From NCBI GenBank assembly GCA_012520395.1, contig JAAYOL010000111.1:1-35006 (forward strand): a stretch of DNA of 35,006 nt, given 5' to 3'. Positions 7,116 through 14,483 of this stretch are shown here, piece by piece. The notes under the pieces were generated by a model that saw nothing but the letters and a program-made list of their open reading frames with translations, ran no database searches and was not told the origin of the DNA. Every line of letters starts with the position of its first letter. Position 1 is the stretch's first letter. The stretch comes from Clostridiales bacterium (GTDB lineage: Bacteria > Bacillota > Clostridia > Oscillospirales > Oscillospiraceae). The position numbers were made by a program, and so were the translations under genes.

Positions 7116-8192
7116 ATGCTTGAGAAATTGAAGCTTATTGAAGAAAAATACAGCTACATCGAAAACCGAATGTCAAGCCCCGAAATATACAACGACCCGC
7201 AGGCCATCGCAAAGCTCGCTCGTGAGCAAAAGGAGCTGACACTCGTTGTGGAGGCGTACAGGAAGTACGAGAAGCACCGCCGGGACGCTGAGGAGGCCCG
7301 CACGCTCCTTGAGGGCAGGATAGACGACAGCGATTTCCGGCAGATGGTACAGGAGGAGTACGACAGCGCGCGCGAGGCCATGACTGAAATGGAGGAAGAG
7401 CTGAGGATACTTTTGCTGCCCAAAGACCCGAACGACTCCAAAAACGTAATAATCGAGATTCGCGGCGGAGCAGGGGGGGACGAGGCGGCCCTGTTTGCCC
7501 ACAGCCTTTACCGGATGTACACCATGTACGCCGAGTCCAAGCGCTGGAAGTCCGATATTGCCTATATAAATGAAACTGAGCTCGGTGGCATTAAGGAAGT
7601 CAGCTTTGTCATCGAGGGAGAGGGCGCATATTCGCGCATGAAGTTTGAAAGCGGAGTGCACCGTGTTCAGCGCGTGCCGGATACGGAGGCCTCGGGGCGC
7701 ATACACACCTCAACTGTCACTGTCGCCGTACTTCCCGAGATGGACGAAGTGGACTTTGCCATAAACCCCGCCGACTTGCAGGTGGATACTTTCCGCGCCT
7801 CCGGAGCGGGTGGACAGCACGTCAACAAGACGGAGTCGGCGATACGGATAACCCATCTTCCGACCGGGACGGTTGTCGAGTGCCAGGAGGAGCGTAGCCA
7901 GCATAAAAACCGCGAGCGTGCTATGAGGATTCTCGCCTCGCGTCTCTACGAGGCCGAGCGGGAGAAGCAGGATGCCGCCCTCGCGGCGGAGCGCAAAAGT
8001 CAGGTTGGGACCGGCGACAGAAGCGAGCGCATCAGAACCTATAATTTTCCTCAGGGGCGTGTTACAGACCATCGCATAGGGCTGACCCTCTATAAAATTG
8101 AGCAGATACTCAACGGTGACCTCGACGAGTTAATTGATGCGCTGGTAACCGCGGACCAGGCCGAAAAGCTCAGAATGAGCGAGGAAAACTGA
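7116..8192 (+). CDS. prfA: Peptide chain release factor 1, 358 aa
   Basis: Full-length class I release factor. It has the [16 protein letters not shown] block with the peptidyl-transferase GGQ at about 231-233 and the codon-recognition segment [15 protein letters not shown] with a P-x-T tripeptide (about 189-191) of the RF1 type, which reads UAA and [17 protein letters not shown] marks the start of domain 2. It hydrolyses peptidyl-tRNA at stop codons in the cytoplasm. GGGAGAG precedes the ATG at a longish spacing. The usual upstream neighbour prmC (methylase of the GGQ glutamine) is absent here; the gene starts the cluster instead. Confidence 0.95.
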   Translation: MLEKLKLIEEKYSYIENRMSSPEIYNDPQAIAKLAREQKELTLVVEAYRKYEKHRRDAEEARTLLEGRIDDSDFRQMVQEEYDSAREAMTEMEEELRILLLPKDPNDSKNVIIEIRGGAGGDEAALFAHSLYRMYTMYAESKRWKSDIAYINETELGGIKEVSFVIEGEGAYSRMKFESGVHRVQRVPDTEASGRIHTSTVTVAVLPEMDEVDFAINPADLQVDTFRASGAGGQHVNKTESAIRITHLPTGTVVECQEERSQHKNRERAMRILASRLYEAEREKQDAALAAERKSQVGTGDRSERIRTYNFPQGRVTDHRIGLTLYKIEQILNGDLDELIDALVTADQAEKLRMSEEN

Positions 8193-8193
8193 T

Positions 8194-9237
8194 TTGACTA
8201 CCAAGATATTTCGAGTTTCGGACATAAGCGAGGGGGCCGCTGAAATTAGTCAGGCCGCTGAGATAATTAAGCGCGGCGGCACGGTCGCAATCCCTACCGA
8301 GACCGTATACGGACTCGGTGCCAACGGGCTGGACGAGCAGGCTGTAAAAAGGATATTCACAGCCAAGGGGAGACCGCAAGACAACCCGCTTATACTGCAC
8401 GTTGCCGACGAGAGCTGGATAAAGAGATACTGCGAGGATGTTCCACAGGAGGCTTATCTGTTAACGAGGCACTTTTGGCCGGGGCCGCTTACCATAATTT
8501 TAAAGCGCCGGAGCATCGTGCCCTCCGTAACCACGGCAGGGCTTCCGACTGTGGGGATGCGCTGCCCGAAGCATCCGATTACCAATGCCCTAATAAAAGC
8601 CGCTGACGTTCCGATAGCGGCGCCCTCGGCAAATATTTCGGGCAGGCCGAGCACTACGAGCTTTGCCCATGTGCTCCAGGATATGGACGGGAAGATTGAC
8701 GCGATAATAGACGGCGGCGACTGCGTCGTCGGACTGGAATCGACGATAATAGACCTGACGGAGAAACCGCCAAGGCTTCTGCGGCCGGGCGGGGTGACGC
8801 TTGAGGAGCTTCGCCGCGTTTTGGATGAAATTGAGGTAGACGAGGCGCTGCTTCGGAGCATGCCGGACGGAGAGAAGCCTAAGGCACCCGGAATGAAGTA
8901 CCGCCATTACGCGCCCCGCGCGCAGGTGACGGTGGTCTGCGGATACCCTGAGCGCGCGGCGCAGTATATACGCGAGCGCGTCTCCGACAGGACGGGGGTC
9001 CTCTGCTTCGACGAATACGCCTTTATGTTCGACAAAGGCAATACGCGTACATTCGGCAGGTCGACCGATTTGAAGGCTCAGGCAGAGCGGCTTTTTGACG
9101 CGCTGCGGAGCTTTGATGACAGCGACGTGACGGAAATATATGCCCAGTGTCCCTCGGATGAAGGCCTGGGCCTTGCCATTGCAAATCGGCTGAAAAAGGC
9201 AGCAGGCTTCCGAATCGTGGATCTGGGGAGAGATTGA
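8194..9237 (+). CDS. ywlC: L-threonylcarbamoyladenylate synthase (Sua5/YwlC), 347 aa
   Basis: An N-terminal YrdC domain (about 15-200) with PTETVYGLGANGLDEQAVKR and AKGRPQDNPLILHV, including the basic residues that hold nucleotide and bicarbonate, followed by the C-terminal Sua5 extension; the length separates it from short TsaC. It makes threonylcarbamoyl-AMP from threonine, bicarbonate and ATP for t6A37 modification of ANN-decoding tRNAs. The start is a TTG one base after the prfA stop, with GAGGAAA in the end of prfA as ribosome site, so translation is coupled. A prfA-ywlC pairing is common in Firmicutes. Confidence 0.92.
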   Translation: MTTKIFRVSDISEGAAEISQAAEIIKRGGTVAIPTETVYGLGANGLDEQAVKRIFTAKGRPQDNPLILHVADESWIKRYCEDVPQEAYLLTRHFWPGPLTIILKRRSIVPSVTTAGLPTVGMRCPKHPITNALIKAADVPIAAPSANISGRPSTTSFAHVLQDMDGKIDAIIDGGDCVVGLESTIIDLTEKPPRLLRPGGVTLEELRRVLDEIEVDEALLRSMPDGEKPKAPGMKYRHYAPRAQVTVVCGYPERAAQYIRERVSDRTGVLCFDEYAFMFDKGNTRTFGRSTDLKAQAERLFDALRSFDDSDVTEIYAQCPSDEGLGLAIANRLKKAAGFRIVDLGRD

Positions 9238-9238
9238 A

Positions 9239-9865
9239 ATGCTTGTAATCGGCATAACAGGCGGCACAGGCGCAGGCAAAACCACCGTTCTTGAGGAGCT
9301 TGAACGGATGGGAGCCTTTACTATTGACTGCGACGCGCTCTATCATGAGCTTCTTAAAGGCTCTGCCGATATGCTCTCGGAAATAGAGAAGGAGTTTCCG
9401 GGCACGGTAAAAGATGGCCTTGTGGACCGCAAGGCGCTTGGGAAGCTGGTGTTCAGCGATGCGCAGGCGCTTAAGCGTCTTAACGCAATTACCCATAAGT
9501 ATGTTGCGCAGGAGGTTGAAAACAGACTCCTTAACGCGGAGCGGGCGGGCAAAACGCTCGCCGGCATTGACGCCATCGCCCTCATTGAGAGCGGACTGGG
9601 TGCAAAATGTGATGTTATCATCGGTGTAATCGCACCGGAGGAGCAGCGGATAAGCCGCCTGATGAAGCGAGAGGGGATTACGAGAGAATATGCCCTTTTA
9701 CGAATAAGGGCACAAAAGGAAAACGACTTTTTTGAACGCAATTGCGACCACATACTGAACAACAGCTATGCCACGGTGCAGCAGTTCAGGCTGCAGTGCA
9801 GAGAGCTGCTTAGCAGTATTATCGGTAAAGAAAGAGATAAGGCCAGAAAGAAAAACGCGGATTGA
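9239..9865 (+). CDS. coaE: Dephospho-CoA kinase, 208 aa
   Basis: P-loop GITGGTGAGKTTV at the N-terminus, then FTIDCDALYHELL, the substrate-side acidic motif of CoaE, and a lid-like basic stretch (RISRLMKREGITREYALLRI). It phosphorylates the ribose 3' hydroxyl of dephospho-CoA, the last step of CoA synthesis. Length is normal. It starts one base after ywlC with GGGGAGA as ribosome site, third gene of the prfA operon. No terminator is obvious after it. Confidence 0.9.
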   Translation: MLVIGITGGTGAGKTTVLEELERMGAFTIDCDALYHELLKGSADMLSEIEKEFPGTVKDGLVDRKALGKLVFSDAQALKRLNAITHKYVAQEVENRLLNAERAGKTLAGIDAIALIESGLGAKCDVIIGVIAPEEQRISRLMKREGITREYALLRIRAQKENDFFERNCDHILNNSYATVQQFRLQCRELLSSIIGKERDKARKKNAD

Positions 9866-9963
9866 TTAATTGTCTGCCGTCAAACGGGCGGTAACCGCCG
9901 GACAGGCCGTCATACCAGAAGGGTTATGATGCACTTGTTCGCGGAGCGAATGGAGGTTTCAAA

Positions 9964-11223
9964 ATGAGCATCTATGAAGAGCTAGAATCAAATGTAAGGT
10001 CCTATTGCAGAAGCTTTCCCGTCTCCTTCAACAGGGCAAAGATGTCAAAAATGTACGCGGACGACGGCAGGGAGTACATCGACTTTTTCAACGGAGCCGG
10101 TGCCCTGGACTACGGACACAACAACGACTACATCAAAAAAAGAATCATTGAATATATTGAGAGTGACGGCATAAGTCACGCCCTCGATTTGCATACAAGG
10201 GTCAAGGGTGAGTTTTTGACCACCTTCCGCAACCTTATACTTAAGCCCAGAGGGCTTGATTATAAGGTCATGTTCTGCGGGCCAACCGGCACCAACTCGG
10301 TGGAGGCCGCGCTCAAGCTCAGCAGAAAGGTGACCGGGCGCACGGGTATTTTCGCCCTATCCGGTTCTTTCCATGGCATGACGCTGGGAAGCCTTTCTAT
10401 AACCAGCGGAAAGGTGCCTCGTGCGGGCGCGGGCATACCGCTGACCGGCGTCACATTCATACCTCATCCGCACAGCCACCCCGAACTGGACACGATAGCT
10501 TACATGGAAGAGCTGATGACGGACGAGTATTCCGGCGTCGAGAAGCCGGCGGCGGTGTTTATAGAGACCGTGCAGGCGGAGGGCGGCGTTATTGTTCTGA
10601 GCGATAAGTTTATCCGGGACCTGCGCGACCTCTGCGATCGCCAGGGTGTGCTGCTGGTCGTTGACGACATACAGGTCGGATGCGGCAGGACGGGCAAGTT
10701 TTGCTCCTTTGAGCAGGCTGGGATAATCCCCGACATGGTAACCCTGTCTAAGTCCATAAGCGGTTACGGTCTGCCGATGGCCCTGCTGCTTTTAAAGCCG
10801 GAGCACGACATCTGGACACCCGCCGAGCACAACGGAACCTTCAGGGGCAACCAGATGGCCTTTGTCGGGGCAAAGGCGGCGCTTGAATACCGTGAGGAAC
10901 ATAGGCTCGAGGAAAAGACGCTGAAGGACGAGGCCCTGGTCAGGAAGTTTGTCACGGAAAGGCTTCTGCCCATGGACAAAAATCTCCAGTACCGCGGCAA
11001 GGGTCTGATACACGGCGTTGATTTCGGCAGAGTTGAAATAGAAGATGCCGCAGGCCTTGTCGGCAAGGAGTGCTTCCTGAACGGTCTTGTCATAGAACGC
11101 GCCGGCAGGGGGGACTGTGTGCTTAAAATCATGCCCGCGCTCACGATTGAAGAGGATGAGCTGATAAAGGGCCTTGAAATTATCGAAGAAGCTATGAAAA
11201 AGGTTCTTATGGGCAATAAATAA
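9964..11223 (+). CDS. ectB: Diaminobutyrate--2-oxoglutarate aminotransferase-like (EctB type), 419 aa
   Basis: A class-III PLP aminotransferase. MFCGPTGTNSVEAALKLSRK and ALSGSFHGMTLGSLS are the cofactor-phosphate blocks of the EctB/PvdH branch, VVDDIQVGCGRTGKF has the aspartate that contacts the pyridine nitrogen, and Lys about 263 in VTLSKSISGYGLPMA is the PLP lysine. EctB-type enzymes make L-2,4-diaminobutyrate from aspartate semialdehyde with glutamate as amino donor. The ectoine genes ectA and ectC are not nearby, so ectoine synthesis is not indicated; the product could feed another pathway, or the substrate may differ. ATGGAGG precedes the ATG; 9866-9963 shows a GGCGGT/ACCGCC hairpin without U-tract and no convincing promoter. 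Confidence 0.75.
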   Translation: MSIYEELESNVRSYCRSFPVSFNRAKMSKMYADDGREYIDFFNGAGALDYGHNNDYIKKRIIEYIESDGISHALDLHTRVKGEFLTTFRNLILKPRGLDYKVMFCGPTGTNSVEAALKLSRKVTGRTGIFALSGSFHGMTLGSLSITSGKVPRAGAGIPLTGVTFIPHPHSHPELDTIAYMEELMTDEYSGVEKPAAVFIETVQAEGGVIVLSDKFIRDLRDLCDRQGVLLVVDDIQVGCGRTGKFCSFEQAGIIPDMVTLSKSISGYGLPMALLLLKPEHDIWTPAEHNGTFRGNQMAFVGAKAALEYREEHRLEEKTLKDEALVRKFVTERLLPMDKNLQYRGKGLIHGVDFGRVEIEDAAGLVGKECFLNGLVIERAGRGDCVLKIMPALTIEEDELIKGLEIIEEAMKKVLMGNK

Positions 11224-11260
11224 TGTAGACGGGTAATCGTTTTTTGAAAGGATTGTTACA

Positions 11261-12643
11261 ATGGCGGATAAGAAGGAAAAACTCTTTTACCAGCAGAAGA
11301 ATGCCTATGACCTGATAAGCGAGGAGGAGCGTAAGGCCTGCTACGATTATTGTGAGGGCTATAAAGAGTTCCTGGATAACTGTAAAACAGAGCGCATAGG
11401 CGTAAAATATACGGTAGCGCTGGCTGAAAACGCCGGCTTCAAACCCTATGTGCCCGGAATGGACTTCAAAGTCGGTGACAGGCTGTATTACAACAGCAGG
11501 GGTAAGGCAGTAATCCTTGCGGTCATCGGAACAAGGCCGCTTGGAGACGGCATCAACATCTCGGCGGCACATATTGACAGCCCCAGGCTCGATTTGAAGT
11601 CTGTTCCTCTTTACGAGGACAGCGAGCTGGCTTTTTTCAAAACGCACTACTACGGTGGGATAAAAAAGTACCAGTGGGTGGCTATCCCGCTTGAGCTGTA
11701 CGGAACGGTAGTACTCAAGGACGGCAGCACCGTGGATGTATCCATCGGAGCAGGCCCGGATGACCCACAGTTTGTAATTACCGACCTGCTGCCGCACCTC
11801 AGCGCTGACCAGATGAAAAAAACACTGACCGAGGCCTTTACGGGCGAGGGGCTGAACATTCTCATAGCGAGCAGGCCGGATAAGGAGACCGAGGGCTCAG
11901 ACCGCGTCAAGATGACGGTAATGACTATCCTGAACGAGAAATACGGAATTATTGAAGAGGATTTCCTCTCAGCAGAGTTTGAAGCTGTACCCGCCTATAA
12001 CGCGAGAGATCTCGGGCTTGACCGCAGCATGATAGGCGCCTACGGACACGACGACCGCTCCTGTGCCTATGCCGGACTTACAGCACTTATGGAGACGGAA
12101 AGCCCCGAAAAAACTGCTGTCTGCATCCTCGCAGACAAGGAGGAGATTGGCTCCGAGGGTGTTACGGGCATGAAGTCCCAGGGCTTTGAGTGGTTTATCG
12201 GCGCCTTGTGCGAAAAAAAGGGCGTAAGGCTTGAAGACTGCTTTGCAAATTCCTTCTGCCTATCTGCGGACGTCTGCAATGCCTTTGACCCGAACTACCC
12301 CGAGGTTTCCGAAAAGAGGAACAACGCTAAAATAAACTACGGCACTGCTTTAATGAAGTTCACCGGCTCAAGAGGCAAGAGCGGCTCTAGCGATGCCTCT
12401 GCCGAGACAATCGGCAAGCTGCGCACCCTGTTTGAGAAGGAAGGTGTTATCTGGCAGATGGCCGAGCTCGGCAAGGTTGACCAGGGCGGCGGCGGAACGG
12501 TTGCCATGTTCATGGCCCAGAGAAATATAGAAACCGTTGATTCCGGGGTGCCCGTTCTGTCCATGCACGCACCCTATGAAATCGTCTCAAAGATTGACTG
12601 CTATATGACATACAAGGCCATTAAAGCGCTGTATAATTCATAG
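11261..12643 (+). CDS. M18-family metalloaminopeptidase, 460 aa
   Basis: Complete dinuclear zinc peptidase: His104 in SAAHIDSPRLDLK, Asp264 in GAYGHDDRSCAY as bridging ligand, Glu294-Glu295 in ADKEEIGSEGVTG as general base and ligand, and His436 in SMHAPYEIVSKID. It removes N-terminal residues, often acidic ones, from peptides in the cytoplasm. Length fits the clostridial M18 subgroup. It lies 37 bases after ectB on the same strand with GAAAGGA as ribosome site, so it may be co-transcribed, though no functional link is known. A strong terminator follows. Confidence 0.9.
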   Translation: MADKKEKLFYQQKNAYDLISEEERKACYDYCEGYKEFLDNCKTERIGVKYTVALAENAGFKPYVPGMDFKVGDRLYYNSRGKAVILAVIGTRPLGDGINISAAHIDSPRLDLKSVPLYEDSELAFFKTHYYGGIKKYQWVAIPLELYGTVVLKDGSTVDVSIGAGPDDPQFVITDLLPHLSADQMKKTLTEAFTGEGLNILIASRPDKETEGSDRVKMTVMTILNEKYGIIEEDFLSAEFEAVPAYNARDLGLDRSMIGAYGHDDRSCAYAGLTALMETESPEKTAVCILADKEEIGSEGVTGMKSQGFEWFIGALCEKKGVRLEDCFANSFCLSADVCNAFDPNYPEVSEKRNNAKINYGTALMKFTGSRGKSGSSDASAETIGKLRTLFEKEGVIWQMAELGKVDQGGGGTVAMFMAQRNIETVDSGVPVLSMHAPYEIVSKIDCYMTYKAIKALYNS

Positions 12644-12725
12644 GCCGGCATATCGGACTATGCCTTTAATTTAAGCGTGGCGAAGGCGCGGCTCGCGGAA
12701 TAATACCCGCACTGCAGATTTGCCC

Positions 12726-12731
12726 TATAAT
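12726..12731 (+). promoter_or_regulatory. Possible -10 element before tepA
   Basis: A perfect TATAAT, but no -35-like hexamer at 16-18 bases. If real, the tepA transcript would begin just before the terminator-like hairpin that contains its ribosome site. Confidence 0.25.
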
Positions 12732-12748
12732 TTCTTCATAAATTCAGG

Positions 12749-12785
12749 TCCCCCTGCCGATACTAAAGCGGACAGGGGGATTTTT
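12749..12785 (+). terminator. Intrinsic terminator whose 3' arm contains the tepA ribosome binding site
   Basis: TCCCCCTG (12749-12756) pairs with CAGGGGGA (12773-12780), extended by CCG/CGG, and is followed by five T (12781-12785). It ends M18 transcription. The 3' arm AGGGGGA is also the only Shine-Dalgarno-like sequence before the tepA ATG at 12788. Confidence 0.8.
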
Positions 12786-12787
12786 AT

Positions 12788-13483
12788 ATGGATAAGAATA
12801 AGGAAAAGGAGCTTAATATCATATATGATAAAGAGCAGATAGTTGACATGGGCTCCTCTACCGTAAAAAGTGACAAGGGAAATATTCATTGCCTTACCAT
12901 CGTAGGGCAGGTGGAGGGGCACCAGCTTCTGCCCGAAAACAATAAGACCACGAAATACGAGCATGTTTTGCCCCAACTGGCGGCAATCGAGGAGAGCGAT
13001 GAAATAGACGCGCTTTTGATTTTGCTCAACACCGTCGGCGGCGATATAGAGGCGGGCCTTGCCATTGCGGAGATGATAGTCGGGATGAAAAAGCCCACGG
13101 CCTCCCTGGTGCTCGGCGGCGGGCACTCCATTGGTGTACCGCTGGCGGTAGCGGCAAAGCGTTCGTTTATAGCACCGTCGGCGGCCATGACCATACATCC
13201 CGTACGCCTCACGGGAGTCGTAATAGGGGTGCCGCAGACCTTTAACTACTTCGGCAAAATACAGGAGCGCATCGTACAGTTCATAACCGAAAACTCAAGA
13301 ATCAAGAAGGAAAAGCTCATAGAGTTCATGCTGAGAACGGGCGAGCTTGCCGCGGACGTCGGCAGTGTCATATACGGCGAAGAAGCTGTGGAAACAGGGC
13401 TTATCGACCAACTGGGCGGCCTTTCCGATGTACTTGAATACCTTCACAGCGAGATAAACAGAAGAAGAAACGCACAGGATTAG
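12788..13483 (+). CDS. tepA: Translocation-enhancing protein TepA, ClpP-fold protease, 231 aa
   Basis: ClpP/crotonase-fold serine protease of the TepA (YmfB) subfamily: LLILLNTVGGDIEAGLAIAE, nucleophile Ser114 in GGGHSIGVPL, and His137 in AMTIHPVR. It lacks a signal peptide. B. subtilis TepA is reported to assist protein secretion and degrade signal peptides, and lies close to spoIIIE as here. The ATG is 2 bases after the terminator T-tract, and its ribosome site is inside the terminator stem. A hairpin terminator follows the gene. Confidence 0.85.
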   Translation: MDKNKEKELNIIYDKEQIVDMGSSTVKSDKGNIHCLTIVGQVEGHQLLPENNKTTKYEHVLPQLAAIEESDEIDALLILLNTVGGDIEAGLAIAEMIVGMKKPTASLVLGGGHSIGVPLAVAAKRSFIAPSAAMTIHPVRLTGVVIGVPQTFNYFGKIQERIVQFITENSRIKKEKLIEFMLRTGELAADVGSVIYGEEAVETGLIDQLGGLSDVLEYLHSEINRRRNAQD

Positions 13484-13500
13484 GGATAAAATAGGTTACG

Positions 13501-13543
13501 GGCGGCGGGGGAGTGACCCCTGCCGCCTCGCGCTTTGATTTTT
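13501..13543 (+). terminator. Probable terminator after tepA
   Basis: GGCGGC-GGGG pairs with CCCC-T-GCCGCC around a GAGTGA loop; the T-run (13538-13543) begins about 10 bases after the stem, so efficiency may be modest. Confidence 0.5.
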
Positions 13544-13554
13544 GTCCTACATAG

Positions 13555-13583
13555 TTGTGCTTTTTTGAGAATTATGGTAATAT
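13555..13583 (+). promoter_or_regulatory. Promoter candidate for uppP
   Basis: TTGTGC (13555-13560), 17-base spacer, TAATAT (13578-13583), 45 bases before the uppP start and just after the tepA terminator. Confidence 0.45.
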
Positions 13584-13627
13584 ATATTGCATTAGATTGA
13601 AAAACACCACGGACGGGGGTCAGTTTT

Positions 13628-14461
13628 TTGACACTTTGGTTTGCTATTTTTTTAGGGTTCGTACAGGGAGTTACCGAATTTCTGCCCGTTTCCAGTTCGG
13701 GGCACCTTTCCATATTCCAAAACGTATTTGGTATGCAGAATATAGAGCAAAACCACCTCTTCTTTGACGTACTGCTGCATCTGGGCACCCTTGTGTCTGT
13801 TTGCATAGTCTACCGCAAAGATATAGCAGAGCTTATCAGTGCTTTTTTTGCGCTTTTCAGGAGGGGAGGGAAGGGCGAGGCCGCTACGAAACACCGTTCC
13901 TCTATCAGGCTTCTTATTATGATAATCATAGCAACGCTGCCGTTGGCCGCTGCGGTGATTCTTAAGGATTATGTTGAAAAGCTCTACTATAACGTCACCT
14001 TTATTGGTCTGGCCCTCATAGTTACGGGCCTGTTGCTCTTTATTTCCGACAGGATAGTAAAGGGCAAAAAGAACGAGAAGAACGCTAAGATGTCCAACGC
14101 CCTGATTGTTGGTATAGCGCAGGCCATCGCGGTCGTTCCGGGCCTCTCGCGCTCCGGCACGACCATAACAGCGGGATTATTCCAGGGCTTTGACCGCGAA
14201 TTTGCGGTCAAGTTCTCCTTTATTATGTCCATACCCGCTATTCTGGGTGCAAATATTCTCACCCTCATAGATGCCCTCAAGGTCGGCGTTGACTTATCAT
14301 TACTGCCTACGTATCTTGCGGGAGTCGTCGCAGCGGCGGTCTCCGGCTTCTTTGCGATAAAGCTTGTAAAATTGATATCACAAAAGGAAAGATTCGGCAG
14401 CTTTGCATATTACTGCTGGACGGCAGGACTGATTGTAATAGTACTGTCAATTATTATCTAG
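13628..14461 (+). CDS. uppP: Undecaprenyl-diphosphatase, 277 aa
   Basis: Polytopic membrane phosphatase with both UppP (BacA) signatures: GVTEFLPVSSSGHL near residue 15 and PGLSRSGTTITAGLFQG near 175. It converts undecaprenyl diphosphate to the monophosphate carrier for peptidoglycan and wall polymers and can confer bacitracin tolerance. The start is a TTG with GGGGGT upstream; no ATG gives the complete first helix. It stands between tepA and ftsK. Confidence 0.93.
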   Translation: MTLWFAIFLGFVQGVTEFLPVSSSGHLSIFQNVFGMQNIEQNHLFFDVLLHLGTLVSVCIVYRKDIAELISAFFALFRRGGKGEAATKHRSSIRLLIMIIIATLPLAAAVILKDYVEKLYYNVTFIGLALIVTGLLLFISDRIVKGKKNEKNAKMSNALIVGIAQAIAVVPGLSRSGTTITAGLFQGFDREFAVKFSFIMSIPAILGANILTLIDALKVGVDLSLLPTYLAGVVAAAVSGFFAIKLVKLISQKERFGSFAYYCWTAGLIVIVLSIII

Positions 14462-14483
14462 CGTTGTCTCTAAGGAGTGTATC

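Noticed and set aside
7173-7706. Reverse frame of 177 codons opposite prfA, and similar long reverse frames in ywlC, coaE, ectB and ftsK.
   Set aside because: Shadows of GC-rich coding DNA; no ribosome sites and no protein motifs.
9964-11223. Ectoine biosynthesis cluster.
   Set aside because: Only an EctB-like gene is present; ectA and ectC are not in the window.
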